Position numbers and translations under genes: made by a program. The notes under the pieces are model-generated. The model saw nothing but the letters and a program-made list of their open reading frames with translations, did not search any database and had not been told where the DNA came from. Below are positions 52,520 to 60,672 of a stretch of DNA of 64,000 bases, piece by piece. Numbering within the stretch: position 1 is the first letter of the stretch; the number at the start of each line of letters is the position of its first letter. This DNA is from Gammaproteobacteria bacterium (GTDB lineage: Bacteria; Pseudomonadota; Gammaproteobacteria; Steroidobacterales; Steroidobacteraceae), in assembly GCA_003164785.1 (NCBI GenBank), contig PLUE01000069.1:186001-250000 (forward strand). Direction: 5' to 3'.

Positions 52520-53917
52520 TTATGCGCTCGACGGCGCGAAGATCTTTCCGGGATTGAGGATGTTGTTGGGGTCGAGGGCCCGCTTGATCCGCCGCATCAT
52601 GTGGATCTCGGCATCCGAGCGCGAGTGCTTCAGGAAATCGCGCTTCAAGGTCCCAATTCCATGTTCACCGGAGACCGACCCGTCGTACTCCCCCACCAGT
52701 CCATAGACTAGGCGCTCGACCTCGAAGGTCGGCTGGGGTTCGGTCGGCGTTCGAAAGGCAAGGTGCAGATTCGAATCGCCGAGATGTCCGAAGAACAACG
52801 CGGTGCAATCCGGCCAACGCGCGAAGAGCTCGCGCTCGCAGGTTTCGATGAATCTACCGATGCCGCCCATCGGTATGCTGATGTCGAACGGGAGCAACGG
52901 GCCTAGTTTTCGGATCAACTCGCTCGTCGATTCTCTGAGGCGCCAGATATCCGCTCTCTGTTGCTCCGATTGCGCGATGACCGCATCGCTCATCCCGTTG
53001 CCGTCGATCTGTTCCGCGATCAATGACTCGAGTTCGCGACGGAGCACTTCCTCGTCGTTTCCCGTCGCCTCGACGATGACATACACGCCGGCATTTTGGG
53101 CGAGCGGAGCCTGCCTGCCGAGCCCATCGGTCACCAGCGAATAGAATGGGCTCCACATGACCTCGAAGCTCGTCAAGGACTCGCCGAGAGCCTGCCGGGA
53201 TTGCGTCAGGAACTCCTGCACGGCCGCGAAATCGTCCAGGGCACACAGTGCGGTGGCCGAGGCGCTCAAGAGGGGATGGAGGCGCAAGACCGCGCGGGTG
53301 ATCACGCCGAGCGTCCCTTCGCTGCCGATGAACAGCTGCTTCAAATCGTAGCCGGCGCTGTTCTTCAGCATCTTGGTCATCGACGACACGACCGTGCCGT
53401 CGGCCAGCACCGCTTCCAACCCCAGGATCGATTGTCGTGTGGTTCCGTACCGGATGACCTGGCTGCCGCCCGCGTTGGTCGCGATGTTTCCGCCGATCAT
53501 GCAGGAGCCGCGCCCGGCGATATTGAGACCAAACATGAGGCCGGCCTGATTGGCGGCAGAATGAATCGCCTGCAGGACCACTCCCGCTTGTACGGTCATC
53601 GTCGATGCCCGGCGGTCGATCTCCTCGATCGTGTTCATGCGCTCGAGCGAGATGACCACCGACCCCCGATCGGGGACCGCGCCGCCGGAATGCCCGGTCA
53701 GGCCTCCTTGGGGAATGACCGTGATTTTCCCGGCATCGCAGAAGCGGAGGATCGATGAGACGTCTGCGGTGGTGGTCGGATAGGCAACGGCCATTGGGAA
53801 ATGCCCGATGGGCGCGGAGACGACCACGTCCCTGAGATGCCGGTCCATGTCTCCCTCGACGAAGGCGTGTACGACCCCGGTCCTGACGGTTCGTTGCAGA
53901 TCATCGACGATGGACAT
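52520..53917 (-). CDS. FAD-linked 2-hydroxyacid dehydrogenase (GlcD/D-lactate type)
   Basis: Flavoprotein of 465 residues of the FAD_binding_4 / FAD-oxidase_C group. Visible are PQGGLTGHSGGAVPD and GGNIATNAGGSQVIRYG for FAD binding, LFIGSEGTLGVITRAVLRL, and the C-terminal GEHGIGTLKRDFL and LDPNNILNPGKIF. Such enzymes oxidise D-lactate, glycolate or other D-2-hydroxyacids. ATG 53917 has GAGG eight bases upstream; an in-frame ATG at 53965 is possible. A truncated GGDEF gene lies just upstream on the other strand. Confidence 0.93.
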   Translation of the reverse strand: MSIVDDLQRTVRTGVVHAFVEGDMDRHLRDVVVSAPIGHFPMAVAYPTTTADVSSILRFCDAGKITVIPQGGLTGHSGGAVPDRGSVVISLERMNTIEEIDRRASTMTVQAGVVLQAIHSAANQAGLMFGLNIAGRGSCMIGGNIATNAGGSQVIRYGTTRQSILGLEAVLADGTVVSSMTKMLKNSAGYDLKQLFIGSEGTLGVITRAVLRLHPLLSASATALCALDDFAAVQEFLTQSRQALGESLTSFEVMWSPFYSLVTDGLGRQAPLAQNAGVYVIVEATGNDEEVLRRELESLIAEQIDGNGMSDAVIAQSEQQRADIWRLRESTSELIRKLGPLLPFDISIPMGGIGRFIETCERELFARWPDCTALFFGHLGDSNLHLAFRTPTEPQPTFEVERLVYGLVGEYDGSVSGEHGIGTLKRDFLKHSRSDAEIHMMRRIKRALDPNNILNPGKIFAPSSA

Positions 53918-54025
53918 GTCTGGCCTCGCAAAAACGGGGTTTGGATGGAAAGCGAATCTCTGCATGGTAATTCAATCGACGTCCGGACTCCCGCGGCGAA
54001 TTGCGGCGGAAACGGTCATCGGGGC

Positions 54026-54289
54026 GCGCGTCTTGGAGGCGACGAATTCGCCATCATCCTCGACAATTGTCCGGAGCCGCGTGCAGGCCAGCTCGCGCAA
54101 CAGCTCCTGCAGGCGCTCAATCCCGTGGAAATAGACTGGAAGAGTCAGCGCTGCGCCGTGGACGCCAGCATCGGCCTCGCTGCGGCGAACGGCATGCCGA
54201 ACGAGAAGGCCTGGATGGAAGCGGCCGACGCCGCCTGTTACAGCGCCAAGCGTGCCGGGCGGGGCCGATTGGGATTCGCGGATCCGTGA
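54026..54289 (+). pseudogene. 3' remnant of a GGDEF diguanylate-cyclase gene
   Basis: From ARLGGDEFAIILDNC to ADAACYSAKRAGRGRLGF the frame encodes the second half of a GGDEF domain with an intact GGDEF active-site loop. The first half, with the conserved DxD of the substrate site, and any sensor domain are absent; the preceding sequence (from 53801) has no similarity. It cannot be an active cyclase. Confidence 0.75.
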
Positions 54290-54370
54290 CGACCGGGGGC
54301 CGGCGCAGCATCGCCGTGCACTTTGCCGTATGGTAGGACGGGGTCGGTGGGCGCGCTTACGGGGGGATGG

Positions 54371-55339
54371 ATGCGTCTGGCAACGATGGTTTTCGGCTTG
54401 TTGGTCATGGTCACGGTTCAGGGGGCGCCCTCGACGAAGGCGACGTCTTCGCGCTGCGATCGCTCTTGCCTGGAAGGGATTGCCGATCGCTATCTCGATG
54501 CGCTGGTGGCGCGCAATCCGACGTTGGCGCCGCTGTCGGGTCACGTCCGGTTCACCGAGAACGGGCAGGTGCTGAAGATCGGTGACGCGCTGTGGGCGAC
54601 GGCACAGAAGCTGGGCGCTTACCGGGTCGTGGTGGCCGACGTGCAGGATGGCACGATCGGGCTGTTCCAAGTCATGAATGAGGCCGGCCAGCCCATACTT
54701 CTGGCGGCGCGGTTGTCGGTCGTCGACCGGCAGATCACCGAAATCGAGGCCATCGTCTCACGGTCGGAGCCCGGCGGCGCCTCCAATCCGGAAGCCCTCA
54801 CGCGGCAGCCGGCTTTTTTCGATGCCGTTCCCGAGGGCGAGCGCGTATCGACCACCCAACTGCGGAACATTGCCAACTCGTACTTCGAAGGTCTGGTCCA
54901 GGCCACGGACAAGCTGACCCCTTTCGACGAACATTGCTTTCGCATCGAGAACGGATCGCGCACCGCCAACAATCAGCTCGCGCCGCAGGAAAACGCCGCG
55001 CTCGATTGCCGCGGACAATCCGCCACGGGACTCTCTCGCTACATCACGGATCTTCGTGAGCGGCGCTTTCCGGTCGTGGACGAAGAGCGCGGACTCGTGT
55101 TCGCCCAAGTGTTCCTCGATCACGCGGGAACCGTGCCGGCGGCGGCGGATGATGGTACGGTGGCGCGCGCGCCCTTCAACCGGCCGTACAGCTTTGAGAT
55201 TTTCGAGCTTTTCAAGGTCGACGACGGCCGCATCAAGCAGATTGAAGCCGTCTTGGTGCCCGTCCCCTACGGCATGCCGTCGAATTGGAGCCCGGTGGCG
55301 GCGGAGCCCAGGGTCATGCCGAGGCGACGAGCACGCTGA
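54371..55339 (+). CDS. exported hypothetical protein (DUF8021-like)
   Basis: A 322-residue protein with a signal peptide (ATMVFGLLVMVTVQGAPS) and two similar NTF2-like halves: LEGIADRYLDALVARNPTLAPL...VRFTENG and IANSYFEGLVQATDKLTPFDEHCFRIENG. The second half contains DCRGQSATG and a final FKVDDGRIKQIEAVLVPVPYGM, the pattern of fungal and bacterial secreted DUF8021 proteins. GGGGGG lies close before ATG 54371. Function unknown; a periplasmic binding or isomerase-like role is possible. Confidence 0.75.
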   Translation: MRLATMVFGLLVMVTVQGAPSTKATSSRCDRSCLEGIADRYLDALVARNPTLAPLSGHVRFTENGQVLKIGDALWATAQKLGAYRVVVADVQDGTIGLFQVMNEAGQPILLAARLSVVDRQITEIEAIVSRSEPGGASNPEALTRQPAFFDAVPEGERVSTTQLRNIANSYFEGLVQATDKLTPFDEHCFRIENGSRTANNQLAPQENAALDCRGQSATGLSRYITDLRERRFPVVDEERGLVFAQVFLDHAGTVPAAADDGTVARAPFNRPYSFEIFELFKVDDGRIKQIEAVLVPVPYGMPSNWSPVAAEPRVMPRRRAR

Positions 55340-55355
55340 CGCGCCGGTGTCACGA

Positions 55356-55640
55356 TCAACGGGCGTTGTTGACCGGCACGGCAGCGGGTGAGGTCGCCGC
55401 GGCGGCTTGATCCTGCTCTTGCAGCGCGCGGGCCTTCTCGCCGACGAAGGCGCGTATCTGCTGCGCCTGAGCGGGCTGCACGAATCGGCTCCAGCTGATC
55501 ATGCCGCGGTTCGTGAGTATTCCGCCGATGACCACCTGCTGCCACCCTTCGGGGGTGGTGAGAAAGGCCGAGCGGCGCAGGTCCGGTATGACATTGTTCG
55601 ACACGGTGTCGAAGCCGTGACATAGGCCGCAATACCGGCC
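55356..55640 (-). pseudogene. 3' remnant of a PQQ-dehydrogenase cytochrome c domain
   Basis: The translation RYCGLCHGFDTVSNNVIPDLRRS, WQQVVIGGILTNRGMISWSRFV and IRAFVGEKARAL is the C-terminal haem domain of a quinohaemoprotein dehydrogenase: CxxCH, PDLR and an axial Met are all present. Nothing of the propeller remains upstream, where the second TnpB element begins at 55741. So this second element too is bordered by a truncated catabolic gene. Confidence 0.75.
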
Positions 55641-55802
55641 GTGATGACGCGACCCAGCGGCGGCGGTTGCGCAACGCAGAGAAGCAGAGCCGCTAGCTGA
55701 ACAGTAATGCGGGTTCATGCCGCTCTCGTTCCCGCGTTTATCTGGATGATCGGGTCAATTATTCGATTTGAATCTGACCTTGATGCGCGCTAGATTGGCC
55801 GT

Positions 55803-56981
55803 ATGTCAAGCGAGCCTCCCCCGGAAGTCGACGGCGCTAACTGCATCCGCACGCTTCGCCTGAAGCTGAAACCGGAGGCGTATGCCTGGCTCAATGCGGC
55901 GGCCGTGGAGATCAATCGCGTCTGGAACTTTGCGAACGAGACGAGCGCCAAGGCGGCGCGTCCCTTCGCGGGGCCGCCGAAGTGGTTGTCAGCGTATGAC
56001 CTGGACAAGCTGACCGCGGGCGCCACGGAATACTTCGAGCGGATCGGGTCGGCCTCGATCCAGCGAGTGAATGCGGAGTTCGCGACCCGTCGCAAACAGG
56101 TCAAAAAGACCAAGTTGCGTTGGCGTAGCAGCCGAGGATCTCGGCGCGCGCTCGGGTGGCTCCCGTTCAAGGCGGTGCAGCTGAAGCGCAAAGGCAAGTC
56201 CCTGCGGTTCTCGGGCAAAGCCTTCCGGGTCTTTGAGCAACAGCGTTTGTTGGGCGTCAGTTGGAAATCCGGCTGTTTCACCCAGGATGCTGTGGGCGAC
56301 TGGTGGCTCAATTTGGCGGTCGAGGTTCGGCTAGAGCCCCCTGTTGCGCAGAACGAGGAGGTCGGGCTGGACTTGGGCTTGAAGGATACCGTCGCCACGA
56401 GCGACGGGGAGAAACTCGAAGCCGGACATTTTTACCGCAACATCGAGCAGCAGATTGCCCAGGCCCAACGCCGCGGCCACAAGCGCCAGGCGAAGCGTCT
56501 GCATCGACGAGCCGCGCGCCGGCGCAAAGACGCCTTACACAAGTTTTCGAGAATGATCGTGAACCGATATCAGAGGATTATCGTCGGCGATGTGAGCAGC
56601 GCCAGACTGGTCAAGACACGGATGGCGAAGTCCGTACTCGACGCCGGCTGGGGCATGCTCAAGGCGCAGCTGCAGTACAAAAGCCAGCAGGCGAGCAGAA
56701 GCGTTTTCATCGTCAGCGAACGGAACACGACGCGAGCATGCAGCAACTGTCGGGCCCTGACGGGACCGACGGGTTTGGACATGCTCGCTGTGAGAACCTG
56801 GGTGTGCAGCGGGTGCGGTGGCACTCATGACCGGGACGTCAATGCTGCCAAAAACATCCGGTTCGCGGTGAGGTGCTCACCGTCCCTGAGCGGGAACGAG
56901 TCTTCGCCGTCACACGCGCCGCCGAGCCAGGCACCTTGCCTGCGCGAGGCACGGAACAGCGCGCTGACGGCGGTGGCATGA
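55803..56981 (+). CDS. tnpB: TnpB RNA-guided nuclease of IS605-type element, copy B
   Basis: A 392-residue close relative of the copy at 7141. It keeps RuvC-I D190 (GLDLGLKDT), the glycine at the normal glutamate position (IIVGDVSS), E306 (IVSERNTTRACS), all four zinc-ribbon cysteines and D345 (HDRDVNAAKNI). It reads nine codons further than copy A and stops inside the conserved right end (GCATGA). Keeping the same altered active site and an open frame in a diverged copy argues that this arrangement is ancestral and functional. It would cut DNA beside a T-rich motif under control of the guide RNA made from the 3' end. Confidence 0.93.
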   Translation: MSSEPPPEVDGANCIRTLRLKLKPEAYAWLNAAAVEINRVWNFANETSAKAARPFAGPPKWLSAYDLDKLTAGATEYFERIGSASIQRVNAEFATRRKQVKKTKLRWRSSRGSRRALGWLPFKAVQLKRKGKSLRFSGKAFRVFEQQRLLGVSWKSGCFTQDAVGDWWLNLAVEVRLEPPVAQNEEVGLDLGLKDTVATSDGEKLEAGHFYRNIEQQIAQAQRRGHKRQAKRLHRRAARRRKDALHKFSRMIVNRYQRIIVGDVSSARLVKTRMAKSVLDAGWGMLKAQLQYKSQQASRSVFIVSERNTTRACSNCRALTGPTGLDMLAVRTWVCSGCGGTHDRDVNAAKNIRFAVRCSPSLSGNESSPSHAPPSQAPCLREARNSALTAVA

Positions 56982-56988
56982 ACACCGG
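56860..56988 (+). ncRNA. predicted omega-RNA scaffold of TnpB element, copy B
   Basis: Hairpin GGTGAG-GTG-CTCACC (56867-56881) differs from copy A by a T-A pair in place of C-G, a compensatory change. Hairpin CCTTGC-CTGC-GCGAGG (56934-56949) keeps pairing with one G-T wobble. The RNA would continue past 56988 into a guide starting GTGCGTCGCCCAG. Confidence 0.6.
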
Positions 56989-57029
56989 GTGCGTCGCCCA
57001 GTTGAAGGTCCTTGCGCGGTGACCCGCGA

Positions 57030-57644
57030 TCATGACCGATCCAGTATCCAGAATCGAGGGCCGCGCTGCGCCTCGAGTTTCGCCAGTTGCTCGCGGTGAA
57101 TGGCGCGCACGCGCGCCGGCGTGATGGCTTCCGCAAGGTCGACTTCCTCGATCCGCAGGCTCGTCTTGTCTTCGTAGAGGTGCTCGCCGAGCAGGCGGGC
57201 GCGCTCATCGTAGGGCCAGATGAACGCTTGCCGGCTGTGCACGTGGTACAACCTGTCAGGATGATCGACCCGGTAGCCGAGGGCTTGGAGATCGCCGCCG
57301 TTCGCAAGCTGATGAAATGTGATTTCATCGCAGACGCCCCAGTCGGCCACGCTGAGCCGATCGTCGGAATGCCAGAGGACGGCCTCGCCGACGCTGGTGT
57401 AGAACGCGCGCACGGCATCCTTGCCCTCGATCACGGCGGGGTTGGCGCCCCATGTCACGCGGTAAACGGGGTTCTCCGTGGTCATATCGGCAGCCAGTAT
57501 CCGGTCGTAGTCACCCGCGCCCTCCAGGTGCACATGCCGCCAGAAATTGAGGAGGATCGCCCTGTGCAGCGGCTTCGTCGTCTGCTCCAAGAGCGTTGCG
57601 GTGGGAATCATGCAGTCGACTATGGCTTGCTCGAATCTATTCAT
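57030..57644 (-). CDS. SnoaL/NTF2-like domain protein
   Basis: A 204-residue protein of the SnoaL-like fold: FEQAIVDCMIPTATLL, YDRILAADMTTENPVYRVTWGANPAVIEGKDAVRAFY, then VADWGVCDEITFHQLANG, YRVDHPDRLYHVHSRQAFIWPYD and RIEEVDLAEAITPARVRAIHREQL. It is longer than the single domain, with a helical tail. No signal peptide. It lies between the TnpB element and an AraC gene on the same strand, and near the carboxylase operon; it may isomerise or hydrolyse an intermediate there, which is inference. Confidence 0.82.
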   Translation of the reverse strand: MNRFEQAIVDCMIPTATLLEQTTKPLHRAILLNFWRHVHLEGAGDYDRILAADMTTENPVYRVTWGANPAVIEGKDAVRAFYTSVGEAVLWHSDDRLSVADWGVCDEITFHQLANGGDLQALGYRVDHPDRLYHVHSRQAFIWPYDERARLLGEHLYEDKTSLRIEEVDLAEAITPARVRAIHREQLAKLEAQRGPRFWILDRS

Positions 57645-57704
57645 CGAAGTCTCCCAAAAAAAGTGCGCCTCGCGGCCGACGGCATCCGATCATTTGCGTC
57701 TCGG

Positions 57705-58694
57705 TCAACTCAAGCTCGACACCGCGCCGGCCTGGTTCGAGGGGTTCTTTCGGAACTCCACGGGTCCGGCGCCGTAGGCTTTGCGGAAGCGCCGCGCGAA
57801 GTGGCTTGGCTCAAGAAAGCCGCATCGCACGGCGACCTCGCTGACCGTCAGGCCCGAATAGCGGCTGTCGCTCAGCAGCCGGTGGCCGCACGCGAGGCGC
57901 ATCCGCATCAATTCGCTTCCGAAGGTGGTCTTCGACTGGGCAAAAAGATGGTGCAGATAACGCGTTGAGATCCGGTGCTCGCCTGCCACCATGGCGGGGC
58001 TCAATCCTGCTTCGTGGCAACGGTCGCGGATCGTACGTCGAATCCTGTTCAGAATTTTGTGGCTGGCGCGCAGCGCTTGCGCGTCCGGACCCGCGGCCAG
58101 CGCAAGCAGAGCGGCGATCTGTTCCGCTACGACGCCTTCCGGAAGCGCGAGTTCCTGCTGGCAATCCGTGTCCAGATTGGCGAGCGCCGCACAGAGCGCG
58201 CCACCCCAGCCGTGTCCGCCGCGAAACGGGCGTCCAGCAAGGCTTTGGGGCTCCGGCACCCAGTTCCGCAGCCAGTCGCTCGCATAGCGCAACGTGACGC
58301 TTCGTGTGGCCTCGAGGCACTCCAGTTGGTAGGGTGCGCCGCAGTCGACCAGAACGCTGTCTCCGGTCTCGACGCAGGAGTCGCGCCCATGCTGCTGGAA
58401 GCGAAGTCTGCCGGCCCGCAAATTGAGCAAGACATAGCCGTCATACTGGCTGTGCGAAATTCGTGCGGGCGTCCTGCGAATGGCTTGGCGACTCGCTTCG
58501 ACGAGATGGAAGGTTGCCGGGCCGAACGGCGATTGGTCGAGGCGGGCGGTGAATCGGTCCCGCTCGGAGCTATCGATGTCGATCTCGAGAAATGACTTGC
58601 AGACGGTGTCTATCCAATAGGCGAGGGCATGACGTTGCTCGACGTCCGCGGTCGACCAATGCTCGCGCTCAGGCGTTGCACCCATTGCTACCAT
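57705..58694 (-). CDS. AraC-family transcriptional regulator
   Basis: A 329-residue regulator with an N-terminal AraC_binding_2-like sensory domain (about 40-200) and a C-terminal pair of helix-turn-helix units: MVAGEHRISTRYLHHLFAQ and GLTVSEVAVRCGFLEPSHFARRFRKAYG. It is divergent from the split-dikinase/carboxylase operon with a 145-base spacer, the usual place for its regulator. An in-frame ATG three codons after 58694 is an alternative start. Confidence 0.92.
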   Translation of the reverse strand: MVAMGATPEREHWSTADVEQRHALAYWIDTVCKSFLEIDIDSSERDRFTARLDQSPFGPATFHLVEASRQAIRRTPARISHSQYDGYVLLNLRAGRLRFQQHGRDSCVETGDSVLVDCGAPYQLECLEATRSVTLRYASDWLRNWVPEPQSLAGRPFRGGHGWGGALCAALANLDTDCQQELALPEGVVAEQIAALLALAAGPDAQALRASHKILNRIRRTIRDRCHEAGLSPAMVAGEHRISTRYLHHLFAQSKTTFGSELMRMRLACGHRLLSDSRYSGLTVSEVAVRCGFLEPSHFARRFRKAYGAGPVEFRKNPSNQAGAVSSLS

Positions 58695-58839
58695 CGAATT
58701 GCCCCCCGGCCAGATTTGCGTCCGAGCTTATCATGTGACGGGGAACCATTGCAGCCCCAGGCGCCCAGTTCTGCGCTGAGGTCCGCGCGGCGCGGCGCGC
58801 CTCGGACTACTGTTCCGGGGGTTGTGAGGAGGTTCATTC

Positions 58840-60660
58840 ATGGACAGGCCGGTAAGTTCCCAGGGTTTTCCGCTGCCGAGCTCGTTGAGAGTGGTTCCCG
58901 GCACCGAGGGCGCCCAAGCAGCATACCCGTACCATACGCAGTTCAGTGACGCGGACGATGGTCGGTTTTGGTTTTACAATTCGATGCATTTCCCCGAACC
59001 GATGTCCGCCTTCGACATGGTGACCGCGGAGGCGGCCTACTGCGCGCTGGGGTCCGCCAACACCCGCGTGCACTGCCTGCCGACCACCTTGGGAATCGAT
59101 CACCGCATCATCAACGGTCGTGTTTACATCGGCGGGAATGCGGTGACCGACCCCGCCGAGATTGCCCGTCGAACGGAGGAGTTTCAGAAGCGCGCGTTCT
59201 ATTATTACGAGAACTGGGAGCGGCTCTACGCGCAGTGGCGCGAGAAGATGATGACCCTGATCCGCGACGCGCAGGCTCTTCCGAAGCTCGATCTGCCCGA
59301 GTTCGAACCGCTGGCTCATGTGCATGCCGGCCGCGGCGTGGCGTCCAATCACTATCTTCTCGACACCTACCAGAAGACCCTCGAAGGGTACTTTCGGATG
59401 TGGCACCACCACTTCGAATTCCTGCTGCTCGGGTACGGCGCGTATCTGACCTTCTTCGGCTTCTGCAAGAAGGCGTTTCCGGAGATAACCGATCAGACCA
59501 TCGCACGCATGGTGGCGGGATTCGACGCAGAGATCTTCAGGCCCGACGACGAATTGAGGAGACTGGCGCGATGCGCCGTGGAACTCGGCGTCGAGTCGCA
59601 CTTCCAGCAACAGGTGCCCGCCGACGACATCATCGAGTCGCTGCGGCAGTCGGGCGAACCGGGACTCGAGTGGCTCGCGCAGCTCGAGATATCGCGCGAC
59701 CCCTGGTTCAACATCAACGTGGGCGACGGGTTCTATCATCATCACCGTGCGTGGAACGATGATCTATCGATGCCGTTCGCCTGTCTGCCGGAATACATCA
59801 GGCGCGTGAAATCCGGCGAAACGCTGGAGCGGCCGATCGAACGGCTTCAGGCGGAGAGACGGGAACTCATCGACGGCTATCGGGATCTGTTGGAGACCGA
59901 AGACGAGCGTGCGGCGTACGATCAGATGATCGCGCTGGCGCATCGTGTGTTTCCCTACGTCGAGGGGCACAAGTTCTACTGCGAACATTGGTACACGAAC
60001 CTGTTCTTCAACAAGATTCGGGAGTTCGGAACGCTGTTGTCGGCGCATCGGTTTTTCCCCGCTGCCGAGGATGTCTTCCACCTCACTCATTATGAGTTGG
60101 AGATGGCGATCATCGATCTCATGACGTCCTGGTCCAACGGCTCCGCGCCTCGAGGCCCGCAGCATTGGCCCAAGATCGTGGCCGAACGGCGGGCCGCCGT
60201 CGCAGAATGGGCGAGACACACGACGCCGCCCGCGCTCGGGCCGGTGCCCGACGTCATCGACGACCCGGCCATCGTGATGCTGTGGGGCATCACGCGGGAA
60301 AACCTCGACGCGTGGTTGGCGGCCGACGATGAGCCGGGCGGCAATGAGTTGCGGGGTTTCGCCGCCTCGAGCGGCGTCGTCGAGGGGACGGCGCGCATCA
60401 TCAAATCGGTCGATGAGATATCGCGGCTGAAGGCGGGCGACATTCTCGTGTGCCAGATCACCAATCCCACCTGGGTCCCCATCTTTCAGACGATCGCGGC
60501 GACGGTCTCGGACATCGGTGGGTCCATGAGCCATGCGGCCATCGTGGCGCGGGAATACGGGCTTCCGGCCGTCGTCGGAACCGGCAATGCGACGTCGCGC
60601 ATCAAGGACGGCCAGCGCATCCGGGTCGACGGCGGTCGCGGCATCGTGACCCTTCTTTGA
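58840..60660 (+). CDS. PEP-synthase-type phospho-histidine subunit (phenylphosphate-synthase-like)
   Basis: A 606-residue protein. The last 90 residues are the PEP-utilising mobile (swivelling) domain with catalytic H565 in DIGGSMSHAAIVAREYGLPA. The first 480 form a mainly helical domain resembling the substrate-binding region of rifampicin phosphotransferase and of the large subunit of phenylphosphate synthase (about 70 kDa, similar His position). The pyruvate/PEP barrel of true PEP synthase is absent, so the phosphate acceptor is some other molecule. The partner ATP-grasp subunit follows 12 bases later. Start ATG 58840 has GAGGAGG seven bases upstream. Mechanism inferred: ATP phosphorylates H565, which phosphorylates an alcohol, phenol or enol. 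Confidence 0.85.
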   Translation: MDRPVSSQGFPLPSSLRVVPGTEGAQAAYPYHTQFSDADDGRFWFYNSMHFPEPMSAFDMVTAEAAYCALGSANTRVHCLPTTLGIDHRIINGRVYIGGNAVTDPAEIARRTEEFQKRAFYYYENWERLYAQWREKMMTLIRDAQALPKLDLPEFEPLAHVHAGRGVASNHYLLDTYQKTLEGYFRMWHHHFEFLLLGYGAYLTFFGFCKKAFPEITDQTIARMVAGFDAEIFRPDDELRRLARCAVELGVESHFQQQVPADDIIESLRQSGEPGLEWLAQLEISRDPWFNINVGDGFYHHHRAWNDDLSMPFACLPEYIRRVKSGETLERPIERLQAERRELIDGYRDLLETEDERAAYDQMIALAHRVFPYVEGHKFYCEHWYTNLFFNKIREFGTLLSAHRFFPAAEDVFHLTHYELEMAIIDLMTSWSNGSAPRGPQHWPKIVAERRAAVAEWARHTTPPALGPVPDVIDDPAIVMLWGITRENLDAWLAADDEPGGNELRGFAASSGVVEGTARIIKSVDEISRLKAGDILVCQITNPTWVPIFQTIAATVSDIGGSMSHAAIVAREYGLPAVVGTGNATSRIKDGQRIRVDGGRGIVTLL

Positions 60661-60672
60661 GCAGGCCCGCCA

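Larger units (their letters stand above)
55741..56988 (+). mobile_element. IS605-type TnpB-only element, copy B
   Basis: Second copy of the element at 7079-8327, about 1248 bases, beginning with the same TCTGGATGATCGGG and ending with GCATGAACACCGG. The left flank CGTTTA is T-rich as in copy A. The copies differ at many positions over the coding part, so they are not a recent duplication within this chromosome. No tnpA. Confidence 0.85.
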
